Shown here one piece after another: positions 24,850 to 35,049 of a stretch of DNA of 64,000 nucleotides. Both the position numbers and the translations under genes were made by a program. Origin of the DNA: Trichopria drosophilae (Eukaryota; Arthropoda; Insecta; Hymenoptera; Diapriidae); the NCBI GenBank assembly GCA_030407085.1, contig CM059586.1, positions 91,447,501 through 91,511,500 of the forward strand. Direction: 5' to 3'. Numbering within the stretch: position 1 is the stretch's first letter; the number at the start of each line of letters is the position of its first letter. The notes beneath the pieces were generated by a model. The model worked only from the letters and a program-made list of their open reading frames with translations, was not told the origin of the DNA and made no database searches.

Positions 24850-25205
24850 TAAAATAGTACTACAAGCAGAGCGATATTTCGCTCTATTAAGAGTGAATAT
24901 AACTCCAAAAAAGTTAGAAAATATGTAATTAAGCATCAGGCAATGTTATTCAAAACAAAATTGAAGGATCAGAATCAATGTCTTATTGTTAGTGAAAATA
25001 ATAAAATGTTGCATACTCTCTAAATTCCTTGGAGTGAAAATTGCGCCACTCTTTCACGAAGAGTGAAATTTGCACACTATTAAGAGCGATATCTCACTCT
25101 TTTAGGAGTGAGTTTTATTTCTTTCACTCTTACTGCAGTGAAATGTCACTCTTCATAGAGTGAAGTTTTCACTCTTAATAAAAGAGTGATTCAATTTTGG
25201 CTCAA
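24850..25205. repeat. Iterated-word element, word TCACTCTT / AAGAGTGA
   Basis: AAGAGTGA, GGAGTGA and CACTCTT recur at least twelve times in both orientations. The block starts at GCGATATTTCGCTCTATTAA and repeats as AAGAGCGATATCTCACTC. Each adjacent pair can form a small hairpin. No terminal repeat or target duplication could be fixed. A fainter relative lies at 6815-6990. Confidence 0.5.
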
Positions 25206-25524
25206 AGGAATTTAAAGAGTAAAGATTTGATAAACGTACACATACACAGAAATTTGCTTAGTTATCACTGCTAACTCTAGAAGGCTCCAGCCTGGTTTGA
25301 TGTCACGCCTAAAAAGTTATTTTAGGAATATTTTACAAATGCTACTCAGAACTTTTGCTGAAAATAGAAAACTTAACACATAAACTTAAACATATTTTCT
25401 GACATTCTTTAGCTGCTAAATCTTGTTTGCCTATAAAACATCATATCCAAAGATTTTTCGTTTTCTTGATCGTGAGTTTGAAAAACATCGACAAAAATAA
25501 AACTTTCCACACAGCACAATCCGT

Positions 25525-25605
25525 CCTGGAATGTCCTGAGGAAGTCTTAAGGACATCAAAATGTCCCTTTTTGTTCCTAGGACATCCCATGACAAACTTG
25601 TGTTG
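25525..25605. repeat. Short iterated-word block, word AGGACAT / ATGTCC
   Basis: ATGTCCTGAGG, TTAAGGACATC, ATGTCCC and CCTAGGACATCCC alternate in both orientations over about 80 bp, bounded by GTCCTGG and CATGAC. It has the same construction as the larger iterated-word elements. The plus frame at 25427-25627 crosses it and is not considered a gene. Confidence 0.4.
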
Positions 25606-25619
25606 TATGATGGCTCAAA

Positions 25620-27110
25620 TATCGTGATTTAACAAATAAATAATTATCTAACGTATTGCAATTTCGCATAATAAACAAAATTTTGGAAGTATGTTATTTA
25701 TACAAATACACTAAACAAACCAAGTTTTGCAAAATATGTAGTCAAATCATACGTACTAATTGCAAATAATAAAATGCTCACAACATGTTATCAAATTAAC
25801 GCGATTGTGTTTATAACATTGCGTAATTTCACAAGCGTTAGAGGAACAGGTATTTAGTACATAAGAAATCTTACCACCACATACTAGTAACAGTAAATGT
25901 TGATCTCTGATGATGCAAATGTGTACCTTGACGATGTTGATATTTCAATATATTGATACTAATTGTTTATTAACATAATATACCCATATAATATAAATAA
26001 AAAGTTCACCAAATTTTCAAAATATCTTAATTTTGTTGTGTTTAAACATGTTAACTCTACTGGGTTAAAAACTAATAAAGTAGCATCGGAACTATCACGG
26101 TACAAAACATTTTCATGCAACAAGTCACTTTTCTCGTATACCGCAATTTTTTTTATAATTCGCTCCCTAAGAATTCTTATTTTTATTAACTTTCATGAAA
26201 ACTATGAAACGTAACATATTTTCAAATAAATTATTTACTCTTTTAAATTTGTTAATACAATTAGCTCAGACGTTTATTATTTTAAGCGATCCTAATCCAA
26301 ATTATATATACATGAGCTCCAGTATAATATCTAATGATTTCAAGGGTAAGCTTTAGTAACGCACTTTTAATCTTGGCTACATCATTGCGTACACTGCGTG
26401 TTCGGGTCGACTGCGTAAACCTCTATTTACTATTTGTCCCTGGTATGATCGATTAAATTAGTTCAGTCGCAATTCATTATTTCATAAACCTGTATACTGT
26501 TCTTCAATTACGTTACTTGACATTTCAATTTGACAGATAAAACATCGAAAGAAAGTAAAAAGTAAAATGAAAAGAAACATGTCTTCTATCAAAATTTAGG
26601 ATAAAATGCAATTCTATTGAGTATGATTAAATAACAACTCAATTAAGAGAAGTGAGAGTTAGAATACTTTCAAATTTCTTAGTAAACGAAAATGAATATA
26701 CATATAGTAAAAAATACGAATGGGAATGGATTGAAGCGAATAGAAATGGAATAAACAAATTCAAACAAATTTATACCTTAATTTTTATATTCGTACGATT
26801 TTAAGAGACCTCGTAAATAAAGAATGGGATTAATTCGATATTATAGGACATGTCTGACATTGAAGTCAGATAAGTCTATAATTAAGTGTTTCTTTAAATC
26901 CATCATTTTCGAAGTGCACTATAGTTGGAACTCTAATTGTACAAAAAGTTAATGTCACTATTTCTTCTGTGTTATGTGCATTTACGCGTGGCTCTTAATG
27001 TACACGATATCATAAATAAAAGAACGGGAAAGGAACAACTATTTCATGGCAAAATGTATGCAATTTTAATAAGCTGTGGTTCCTCCATCATATAAAATTC
27101 GAATATACAT
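25620..27110. other. AT-rich intergenic DNA, no gene
   Basis: No gene is supported. Around 26395-26440 CpG is slightly more frequent, without other promoter signs. Confidence 0.45.
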
Positions 27111-27114
27111 CCCG

Positions 27115-27500
27115 ACATGCCCTATCAGCAAAGTGTCTTGCTTCCGGGCCGATTCTGACACCCATAACTTCCATTACTTTTAATATGGGTGACAGCCCAT
27201 CATTGAAAATGCAAGCAGCACTGAGAGCAGCAATTTCAAGCGTTTTTTCCCAACAAACTTATGTTTAGGGGCTATGTTCCAAACACATGAGTTGTAACTT
27301 TCGTTATTGTTTTGCGTGTTATCCCCTAAACATCTCTCGAGCAACTTTTCGGCTGTTAGTTCTTCAATCATGGATCTTGAATTTTCTGATCGAAAGCTGG
27401 AGGATGGTTGTATTTCTGTTTTGTACCTACTGCCTTTTGATAAGCGCACCATGATTTTACCGCAGCACTCCCCACTCTTTTATACCTGCTTCTTGGTCTT
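27115..27500 (-). pseudogene. Mutator-like transposase fragment, frameshifted
   Basis: Read on the minus strand, three frames together give a continuous match to the C-terminal part of a transposase family I know from insect genomes as Mutator-like transposase. First frame: WCAYQKAVGTKQKY (about 27450-27410). Second: LLERCLGDNTQNNNESYNS then WNIAPKHKFVGK (about 27355-27250). Third: LEIAALSAACIFNDGLSPIL then MEVMGVRIGPEARHFAD (about 27238-27125). At least two frameshifts and an in-frame stop separate them, one at the A-run near 27247. It is only a tail fragment with no N-terminal or central transposase core. Family naming is from memory of characteristic motifs, not a search. Confidence 0.7.
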
Positions 27501-27705
27501 ACTGACCTTCGGGATTAATAAGGCTTTAACATAATTTTCAGATTCTAATAATTTTAATATATATTAAAATTTATGATCAATAAAGCCTAATAATATAAAT
27601 ACTTTATTATTTTATTGTATATTTACATCACAGTAGTTAATTGAAAACAATGAGATTTGAATTATTTTCATCTGTTCCGAAAACGGCTGTGATTGGTCCA
27701 TCCTC

Positions 27706-28309
27706 TCGTGACGTCACGATACTACTTATTTTAAATTTATGTATTGTTATAACGTTATAAATTAGCTTAGAAAATATTTTGCGCACCACTAACGAGATTT
27801 TGCGCACCGGCAAGATTCAGTTGTTTCGGATGCCCATGACCGTTTTGCAAACTCGGGTTATGCATGCGTTTATAACGTTTATAATGAAAAACATTGTTCG
27901 ACACACGAATTCCGACGGGCGTTTTGCGTCCTCGTGTCATGGCGCCGCTCGAACCTTGCGGCGGCCATGACACTCGCAGTGCGCGAACCGCCCGTTATTT
28001 TTTTCGAAAATATCTACCTGTTCATTACTTAGGTACATTGAAATGATTCTCACAGCAATTTATTTTTCATTCATTCCTGTACGTCGAGCTACTTGAAACC
28101 ATGATTTCCGACGGTTCAAGTCCCTTGGCACGTGAATGAAAATTTTGTCAGGCGCATTTTTATTCGTATTTTTGCACAAAGCCACAAAACAACACTTGTA
28201 CTTACTCAAATCGTGATTTTTTCCTATAAATAATTCAAATCTGACGACTTTGTAAGACCGTTAACGTCAATTACCTTTAAAAAACGGAGCAAACTAGTAT
28301 TGTGACGTC
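27706..28309. mobile_element. Element with TGACGTCA-containing inverted ends and a GC-rich core
   Basis: CGTGACGTCACGATACTA at the left is mirrored by TAGTATTGTGACGTCACTC at the right. Inside, TTTTGCGCACC is repeated directly at 27777 and 27800. A GC-rich inverted repeat occupies 27915-27997 (GACGGGCGTTTTGCG and TCATGGCG against CCATGACAC and GCGAACCGCCCG). No transposase is present. The frames at 27767-27973 (-) and 27779-27970 (+) overlap the palindrome and are probably not genes. It is most likely a MITE, although the CRE-like palindromes could also bind bZIP factors. Confidence 0.5.
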
Positions 28310-28391
28310 ACTCACTTACATTATCCGATATTTTAATCATCATTTTCACCTATTTTTTTTTATTATTAAAAAAAAAAAAATTCTAGTAGTA

Positions 28392-28675
28392 CAGTAGTCC
28401 TTCCCTTATTCTAATTTGTCCCGTCAGGCAAGATGGCGGCCTTCTTCCGTTATTCTAATTTTCCCCTCTCCCCCACTACTTAGATTTGTAATCTCACTTT
28501 TGTCTCTTTTTCTTTTGTTGCGCATGCGCCGTTATTTGTATTTGGAAAATATACACGTCAACACCCGTCAGTGGGGAGAACGCGTGAGGGGAAATATTAG
28601 AATAGGAGAACAGACAAAATTAGAATAAGGGAAGACATTAGAATACGGGAAATTAGAATAAGGGAAGGAGTACTG
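28392..28675. mobile_element. pogo/Tigger-like MITE, word TTATTCTAATTT
   Basis: Starts CAGTAGTCCTTCCC and ends GGGAAGGAGTACTG with TA at both flanks (28390-28391, 28676-28677). The left half has CCCTTATTCTAATTTG and CCGTTATTCTAATTTTCCC around AAGATGGCGGCC. The right half has ATTAGAATA-type words five times (28595-28665). The core contains GCGCATGCGCC and GTGGGGAGAACGCG. It shares its word with the 60.5 and 62.6 kb copies but is more diverged. Confidence 0.8.
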
Positions 28676-29308
28676 TATAACATTACATTTACTATCGATT
28701 GAACATATTTAAAAATATTATGTTAAAGCCTTACAGTAGCAATTTATGAAAAAAAATTTCGATTTTTTTAAAATTGTTTGGAGTAAGCTGGCCTTAATAT
28801 TGAGCTCCGCAGTTACACATACCGGCCGTTTAGGTTATGCACGTTTATGCAGCGCATATAAAAACTTACACGATCGCATTTTTATGCGAAAGAACGGGAA
28901 GAATGGTTATATCGTACTAAATCGTATACAGATTTTATTCTTCAATCTAATTTGAAGTTCAATGAAGTAAAACAGCACTCGAAATTAGAAATCAAATCGA
29001 ATGGAGACCCAAATTCGAAGCATTTGTAGTCTCCATACAGATAGCGCTACGTGTTAAATGTTTTTTAAGTGTTATCAACAGTCGGTAAGAAAGATTTCTT
29101 ACTTGCAACGTATCATTACGTGAACACTTTTTTGCTTACATTTAACACAATAGATTATAAGAAGTAAAAGTACATAACGTGAACTGAAACCCGAGTGTTG
29201 GCAATAATTAGCTCTTTCCAAACACGACTCGAAAGTTACTTCCACAATTCTTCGTCTTTTAAACATTTTGCAAAATATTCGCGCTACTTCCCGACTTTAA
29301 TTCGGAAA
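28676..29308. promoter_or_regulatory. Upstream region of the 83-aa gene / TIPIN pair
   Basis: This 630-bp interval lies between a MITE and the first start codon of the plus-strand gene pair, so it should hold their promoter. No clear TATA box is placed at a plausible distance. An inverted pair GGAGACCCAAATTCGAAGC / GTAGTCTCCATAC lies near 29001-29038. TTCTTACTTGCAACG occurs at 29096-29110. Nothing more definite is seen. Confidence 0.3.
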
Positions 29309-29560
29309 ATGCCAGGAACACCGATGGAAGAGAATAAAGAGGGCAATATTGGACAGCTGCAGAAAACTGAAGCTGCAAATCAACAAAACTTACGTCAAGA
29401 AGAACCAGCACCCGTTCGCGAATTAACGCAAACGGATCACTTGAACAAACGATTATTAGTTTCTCTTTTCAACCGACTGAAGAATTCTGACGCCGATCTC
29501 GAGAAATTTATGGAGGAGAAAGAAAATAACGAAACGGAAGACGACAGCGGTGAATTTTGA
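29309..29560 (+). CDS. Uncharacterised 83-residue acidic protein
   Basis: The ATG at 29309 is in good context (AAA before ATG) and opens 83 codons ending in TGA at 29558-29560. The frame is also open upstream to 29195, but there is no ATG there, only a GTG, so I use the internal ATG. The N-terminal half is polar (EENKEGN, AANQQNLRQEE). The segment LTQTDHLNKRLLVSLFNRL (about residues 37-55) looks like a conserved amphipathic helix. The tail is strongly acidic (DADLEKFMEEKENNETEDD). Composition and codon use differ clearly from the surrounding low-complexity frames. No signal peptide or membrane segment is seen. I do not recognise the family. Only 195 bp separate its stop from the TIPIN start, with no AATAAA between, so the two may share a transcript. 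Confidence 0.6.
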   Translation: MPGTPMEENKEGNIGQLQKTEAANQQNLRQEEPAPVRELTQTDHLNKRLLVSLFNRLKNSDADLEKFMEEKENNETEDDSGEF

Positions 29561-29755
29561 TTTTTTCTACTTCGATCAAAAGAAAACGTCCACGGTCCCG
29601 CCTTTTCTAACCTCTTTACGAATTTCCTGTCGAATTTTGAACAATTCACAAACACTACAGGAAACAAGACACGATCGTTAGTCTTTCGATAGAGTTAGAA
29701 TTTTGTACAACAATATACATTTATTGTTACCTTCTTGTGTTTCTTCCTGGAGAAC

Positions 29756-30367
29756 ATGCTGTCAGATGACGAAGTCTCGGATGGGGAAGGAGTTGATGAT
29801 ATAATTCGAGAATACGAAGGGAACGATGAAGAAAATGAAAATTCATATCGAAGAAATTCTGATAATGAAAATGAAGAAAACGAAAGAATTCGTTCCGACG
29901 ATGAGGCTAAAGAAGAACCGGCGCCTAAAAAAAGAGTAGATCCCACTAAAAAGGGAACTCGAAAAATGATCGTTCTTAATACCGAAAGGTTGAAAGGTCC
30001 TAAAGGTGTTCATACGATTGAAAAATTGTTTCAAGGATACAAATTTAAAGGAAAGGGTCACGAAAAGGAAGATCTAGACCGAGTCATGAAGAGACTTGAA
30101 TATTGGTCGTACAGAATGTTCCCAAAATTGGAGTTTGATGATATTTTAACTAAAGTCGAACATCTTGGTTCAAAAAAAGATCTGCAAGTGCATTTAACAA
30201 AATACCGAAATGACATGATCACTGCGGACGACGACATGACTCGAGAAGTAGTCAGCGACGATGAAAATGAAGAAATTACAATGCAACCTATAGAAACCAC
30301 TTCAAACAGAAACGAAAGTGATATCTTATTCGATGAACTTCTACGAAACGATCAACTACCAGTTTAG
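29756..30367 (+). CDS. tipin: TIMELESS-interacting protein (TIPIN/Swi3 family)
   Basis: A single open frame of 203 residues from the ATG at 29756; an earlier in-frame ATG at 29735 would add seven residues (MCFFLEN). Residues 1-65 are acidic and serine/asparagine-rich. They are followed by a basic PKKRVDPTKKGTRK stretch, then the Swi3 domain (about residues 65-155). There the motifs LNTERLKGPKGV, FKGKGHEKEDLDRVMKRLEYW, MFPKLEFDDIL, VEHLG and HLTKYRNDM match the TIPIN/Swi3/Csm3 signature. In that family the protein pairs with Timeless to stabilise replication forks and support the S-phase checkpoint in the nucleus. The protein is shorter than the 301-residue human one, ending soon after an acidic tail (DDDMTREVVSDDENEE). 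It appears intronless. It is convergent with LSm6, stop-to-stop distance about 200 bp. The 83-aa gene lies just upstream. Confidence 0.9.
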   Translation: MLSDDEVSDGEGVDDIIREYEGNDEENENSYRRNSDNENEENERIRSDDEAKEEPAPKKRVDPTKKGTRKMIVLNTERLKGPKGVHTIEKLFQGYKFKGKGHEKEDLDRVMKRLEYWSYRMFPKLEFDDILTKVEHLGSKKDLQVHLTKYRNDMITADDDMTREVVSDDENEEITMQPIETTSNRNESDILFDELLRNDQLPV

Positions 30368-30565
30368 GGAGACAATATTGAAAACGATTTATAGGAAATA
30401 AGATGGAAGAGTTTTATACATCTATTATTAAAAATATGACAAAACTATTACATTTATATTAATGTTTTATTTTATGCAATCGTAAAAATGACAGTGTAAC
30501 AAATAGACTTAGAAATACATGTATTTTAATACAAGTTTATAAAATAATATCTTTTATTTCTATTC

Positions 30566-30876
30566 TTAAGTCCTACGTTTTTGCGTACTTATGTACAATA
30601 CGTTGTTTCCTCTTATGAAAGCATCACCGTACTTGTCTTTCAATTGTCCATTAACATATTCCTCCGTTTGCTCAAGGGCAATGTTCATGTATCCGTCAAG
30701 ACAGGCAAGTACACCTGCAAATAATTCCAATTATGAGTTATATAAAAAATAAGATCAAAATAGCGAGTCATAAATGATAATTTACCTCGATAATCGACAC
30801 CACTGTTCAACTTTACTACAACTGGACGTCCATGAATTTGTTGGATAAACTGCGACAAAGCTTCTTTGTGACTCAT
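30566..30876 (-). CDS. LSM6: U6 snRNA-associated Sm-like protein LSm6, two coding exons
   Basis: Exon 1 runs 30876 to 30786 (MSHKEALSQFIQQIHGRPVV through GVDYRG). Exon 2 runs 30714 to 30566 (VLACLDGYMNIALEQTEEYV through YISTQKRRT, stop TAA). The intron of 71 nt has GT and AG ends and interrupts the Gly codon of DYRG. The joined protein is 79 residues, the normal length, and near-identical in type to animal LSm6. It has Sm1 (VVVKLNSGVDYRGVLACLDGYMN) and Sm2 (IRGNNVLYIS) motifs. LSm6 is a subunit of the Lsm1-7 mRNA-decay ring and of the Lsm2-8 ring that binds the 3' end of U6 snRNA. TTTTAG directly before the ATG looks like a splice acceptor, so the 5' UTR probably contains an intron whose first exon I cannot place. 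An AATAAA lies shortly after the stop on the minus strand (about 30557). Confidence 0.95.
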
Positions 30877-30995
30877 CTAAAATAATTAAGTAAAAGTAAA
30901 TAAAATTTCTGGTGCTTTCAAAAATTAGTATTATTCGTTTTTCTTTTTAAAAAGAGATTTTAATTTCAAAACTTAAGTTAGTTAGACCTCAGGAC

Positions 30996-32207
30996 ATGGG
31001 TCATTCTCCAGAAAAGTGCAATTTTATGTCCCCAGTTAATATTTTATCCAAATAATGGAATTTATTCTCCAAACATTTTTTGTTCTTGCGCCTTATACTT
31101 ATATGTAAACATTGCACAAGAGATAATTTGTTCAAATCGCATGATAAAATTTTCACATATTGCTAAAGGTCCGAAATGTAAGCCTCCTGGCTGTCCTCGG
31201 GTATAAATAACACGTTTTCGATCACTGTCATTCTCTTTCATGTGAATGATTAAATTTGTTTAAAAGTAGTTACGATCTGTTTTACTTATAACAAATAAAT
31301 TGTGCTGTGAAAATTTTACTATAACGTTCCTGAAAATTGTTATGGCTTTGTAAAATGTGTCCCCGTGTTTTAAAAAATAAATGTAAGTATACATGCAATT
31401 TCCAATACAAAAAAAAAATTAAATGTAGATACAGGCAATCATTCTACAATTTCGATTACTTTTAGACTATGGATTGTGTGTATAATATTACTGATTTTAA
31501 AACTAATTTAAACCCAAATTTAGTAATATTGTTAGAAATAAGGCCGGTACATTTATTCCTTGTAAGCCTCCTGTCATATTTGCGACGCTAATTTAGCATG
31601 TTAAGAAAGCGAGTAATATCTTAAAATATAAAGAAAAGATTAAACTCTTAAGTGCATTTGACCGAAATTTATTTTGTTCTTATGTTAACATGATTAATAC
31701 GTTGACATGTAAGCCTCCTGGACAATTGTAGTGATTTACATGAATTCCGTTCTAATTAGTGATAGAACGGATTTTTATTGAACTTAACATCAAGTTTCTT
31801 AACTACTTTCAGTATTAAACGTGCATCATCAGTAATACGCGATAATCAAAGTTTTTTTTTTTACATCACTAAAATAACTAAACATATCAATTTATAATTT
31901 TCCATAATAATTTTAATTGATTTGAGTTTTATAAAATAAATATTATTAAGTTACTATTTTTATTCTTACTCTTTATGAGTCACTCATTCGCTAAGAGTGA
32001 ACATTTCACCATTTTTATATAAAATTTCCATTCAAAAATTAAATTACTTGCATATTTCATGCGTATCGATGGCTGCTTCATTATTACTTCATATTTACGT
32101 AATTAGCAAACCAATAAATATATCTAAACTTTAAATTTTAATTTTTATAATCTTTTATTTCGTGGAAAAAAATACATCGATTTTACACTTTTTCGAACAA
32201 TGACCCA
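30996..32207. mobile_element. Non-autonomous element with ATGGGTCATTCTCC ends
   Basis: The left end ATGGGTCATTCTCCAGAAAA with AGTG is mirrored by CACTTTTTCGAACAATGACC with CAT at the right. The string GTAAGCCTCCTG occurs three times inside, near 31180, 31563 and 31708, always in the same orientation. No transposase frame exists. The end resembles that of the 9212-10692 element. It lies directly upstream of LSm6 and may carry or interrupt its 5' UTR intron. Confidence 0.55.
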
Positions 32208-32603
32208 TATATTATGTTGTGGAATGTTGTGGATTTAATAATATTTCCACGAATTTAATTTTCATGAATAAAAATATTTTTAAAGAGAGGAAACATTATT
32301 ATTCCTGAAAAAAATTGGAATGTGCAAAAGCAATTTGTTACACAAATTTTATTAATGACTCAAGTTTTCTTCTTTGAAAATTGATGAAAAATGATTTTTC
32401 TAATTTGAAAACTTTACCGAGTGTTAAATTCATGAATTATATTTACTAATAAAAATTAAATTCTTGGAAAAATTATATAACAGTTGTTCCTAACATGCTA
32501 TATCTGCAGCCTTAAAGTTAAAATATGATGAATTTATAAAGAATATTGAATTGCCATCAATAACAAAGAACTCCAAGAATAATTATAAAAATTTAAAGTA
32601 CAG

Positions 32604-32715
32604 ATAAGGGCAAATTTCCAGAACCTTTAGATTTAGTGTTATTTGCATTTTATCATCACTTAGACAAAGTAATATGACTTTTAAAGCATGATATGTATCA
32701 AAGTAATCCTTAAAG

Positions 32716-32748
<33 letters not shown>

Positions 32749-34138
32749 TTTTATTGACCAATTTCTCCTCTACATAAATTATTACATAAAGGACCTATAG
32801 GGGACAAAATATGACTGTACATAGGTTGGTCCTTACTAATTAAAAATAACTATAAATTAATTGTCCAACGTAGATGGCATAACACACGAGTTTATGGTTT
32901 TTGAGATATATAATTTGCGTAGTTTCAGGTACATGCGAAGTTATATATTGCATAGAGATGCGAATAGAAATTAGGAACTACTCTATATCCTTAGTTCTAA
33001 TAGACTGTTTCAGCTTTCTTCTCAATAACTTGTTACTAATACTTAATGTTTTCAGTGCATTAGGTAGCATATTAAAATATTTTAACGCGTAGATATATTT
33101 TTATTAAGTTCCATCATAGAAACTCATTACAACGCATAAAAAACTTGTCAAAATGTTGCCTCCGTCAAATGTAATTTCCACATTTTTCTTCCGTTTAGTA
33201 AACATTTTTACAAGCAACACTACATTACTTTCGTATTGAAATATATTGTTTATGAAGGTTTGCAGAATTCAATGTTATGTTTGTTAATTAAATACCCTTT
33301 GTAGTAAATGAGCTGTAATAACCGAAAATATGTAGTCGAGTTTTCTTGTCGCATCCGAAATGCTTCATGGTATGGTAAATCGCACAATGAAATTAGAATA
33401 AAACAATCTTTTTTTTAACGCACAGCAAGGTATTATTTCGTGTATCTGTGCACGAAAGCCTACAAAGATTAGAATCGCTTTTCATTCATCTTTTCGAATT
33501 TATAATACCGAAATTACTTGCAAACAAATCCAATCTCGTCTGCTTTGTTCAAAAAATAAAAAATTCAAAAAGTAACATTTTCAAAAGACATATAAATGTG
33601 TTATTGAGACATGGGTGCTTGTTCTTCTCAACCATGTTTATATTTACACTTTTATTTATAAAAATTTGCAAATGTAACTGTCGCTACCACAACCCTGAAT
33701 TTTGACATTCTATACGAACATCGCCCCAAATCGATAAATGTATAGCCTGAACTGTCATCGTCTTATAAGTTCAAAATATTAACCGACGAAACGGATGGTT
33801 TGAAGGAACTAAAATGGTTAAATGTACGAAGAAAACTAGAAGAAATCCGATAAAAAGAGGAGTTAAGAAATTAAAAGAGATAAAAATGTACTTTGCAACA
33901 TTGCTATTCGCATTTTTACAACTGTTTGATTCTTTTGTTTCAGAACATATCGTACATTGTAGTACTATTTAATATTAATATAACAGGTACTAGCACTCGC
34001 TTATGCGTTGTTCATGAATAAATATCTATTTCTAAATGTATCAAGCAACAGTACCAAAAAAATCAGAAGTGTGATTCCATCTTTATTTTTCAAAAATGTC
34101 GACTTAAAAATTGAAAGGTTCTGGAGATTTGCCCATAA
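32604..34138. mobile_element. Non-autonomous element with AAGGGCAAATTTCCAG ends
   Basis: The left end TAAGGGCAAATTTCCAGAAC with CTTT is mirrored by AAAGGTTCTGGAGATTTGCC with CATAAG at the right. Span is about 1.5 kb. The interior is AT-rich with an ATA/AAT microsatellite at about 32719-32748. The frames at 32901-33092 and 33448-33705 show no recognisable domain. The family is unassigned. Confidence 0.55.
32719..32748. repeat. (AAT)n microsatellite
   Basis: About ten units of AAT/ATA in an uninterrupted run. Confidence 0.9.
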
Positions 34139-34846
34139 GCATATTGTGTTCCGTTTGTTATGAAATGTTTCACAAAACGATAAAATGAAAGCATTTCTTT
34201 ATACTATCTATGGAAATACTAAAATAGTTTAAAAATAACAAGATTACAGATTAAACCATAAAATAAACAAGTATAAAAATCATGAATGTGTAATGATTAA
34301 CTGTTTTACTCATAAAAAATTACATAAAAATAAAAGTTAACATTTATTACCTACAAATGTTTCATAAAAAATGGAGATTCAGCTTTTTTTTCAAAGTGTG
34401 GCTGAATATATTTTCATCTTATGAACAAAACTATGAAAGGTTATATTTTGAAGAAATACGATGTGGAAAAAGTGCTACATAAATATAAAATTGAAATAAT
34501 TACCTTGATTCTGTTTATATTTTCTTAAAAATCGAAATAGAAATTCGATTAGCTTTGAATTGGATTAAATAACTATAAAATTGCGGCTGACAAAGGTGTT
34601 TACAGTTTACACAAGCGTACAAAAATCGTGTACGTATACGATTCAATACAACACGAGCAGGATTGCAAAAAAACAAACTTGCTCAAAGTAATAATGCCTG
34701 AGAAATACAACGTCGCAAACTGTACTCGAAAGTGGCGCCTCCAAACGTGATAAACAGAAAGCCCCCAACCCTAATTACTGTATCGATAAGGTAGTTTCCC
34801 CTAGAGTGTAAATGAAAAGATTGAATGAAAGATTTATAACATCTAC
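34139..34846. other. AT-rich spacer, nothing recognised
   Basis: No gene is supported. Around 34615-34640 TCGTGTACGTATACGATTC contains a near-palindromic GTATAC core. Confidence 0.4.
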
Positions 34847-35049
34847 ATATCGATGGGTCTTACGAAGACTCGTTTAGTTCAAATTTCTTCCGAAGATGTT
34901 TATTTCTTCCCCACGAAAATGCATTTAAATCAGCGATTGTCGCGAAGACTCGTGTATTTCGACATTTGTTACGAACACTCGTTTGCTTCAACGTTCACCG
35001 CGAAAAATTGTTTATTTCCGTGTTTTTCACGAAAACTCGTTTACCTTAA

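Noticed and set aside
27307..27534. Plus frame of 75 codons
   Set aside because: It is antisense to the Mutator-like transposase relic.
29437..30300. Minus-strand frames opposite the 83-aa gene and TIPIN
   Set aside because: They are antisense shadows of the plus-strand genes, serine/phenylalanine-rich because of the acidic codons opposite.
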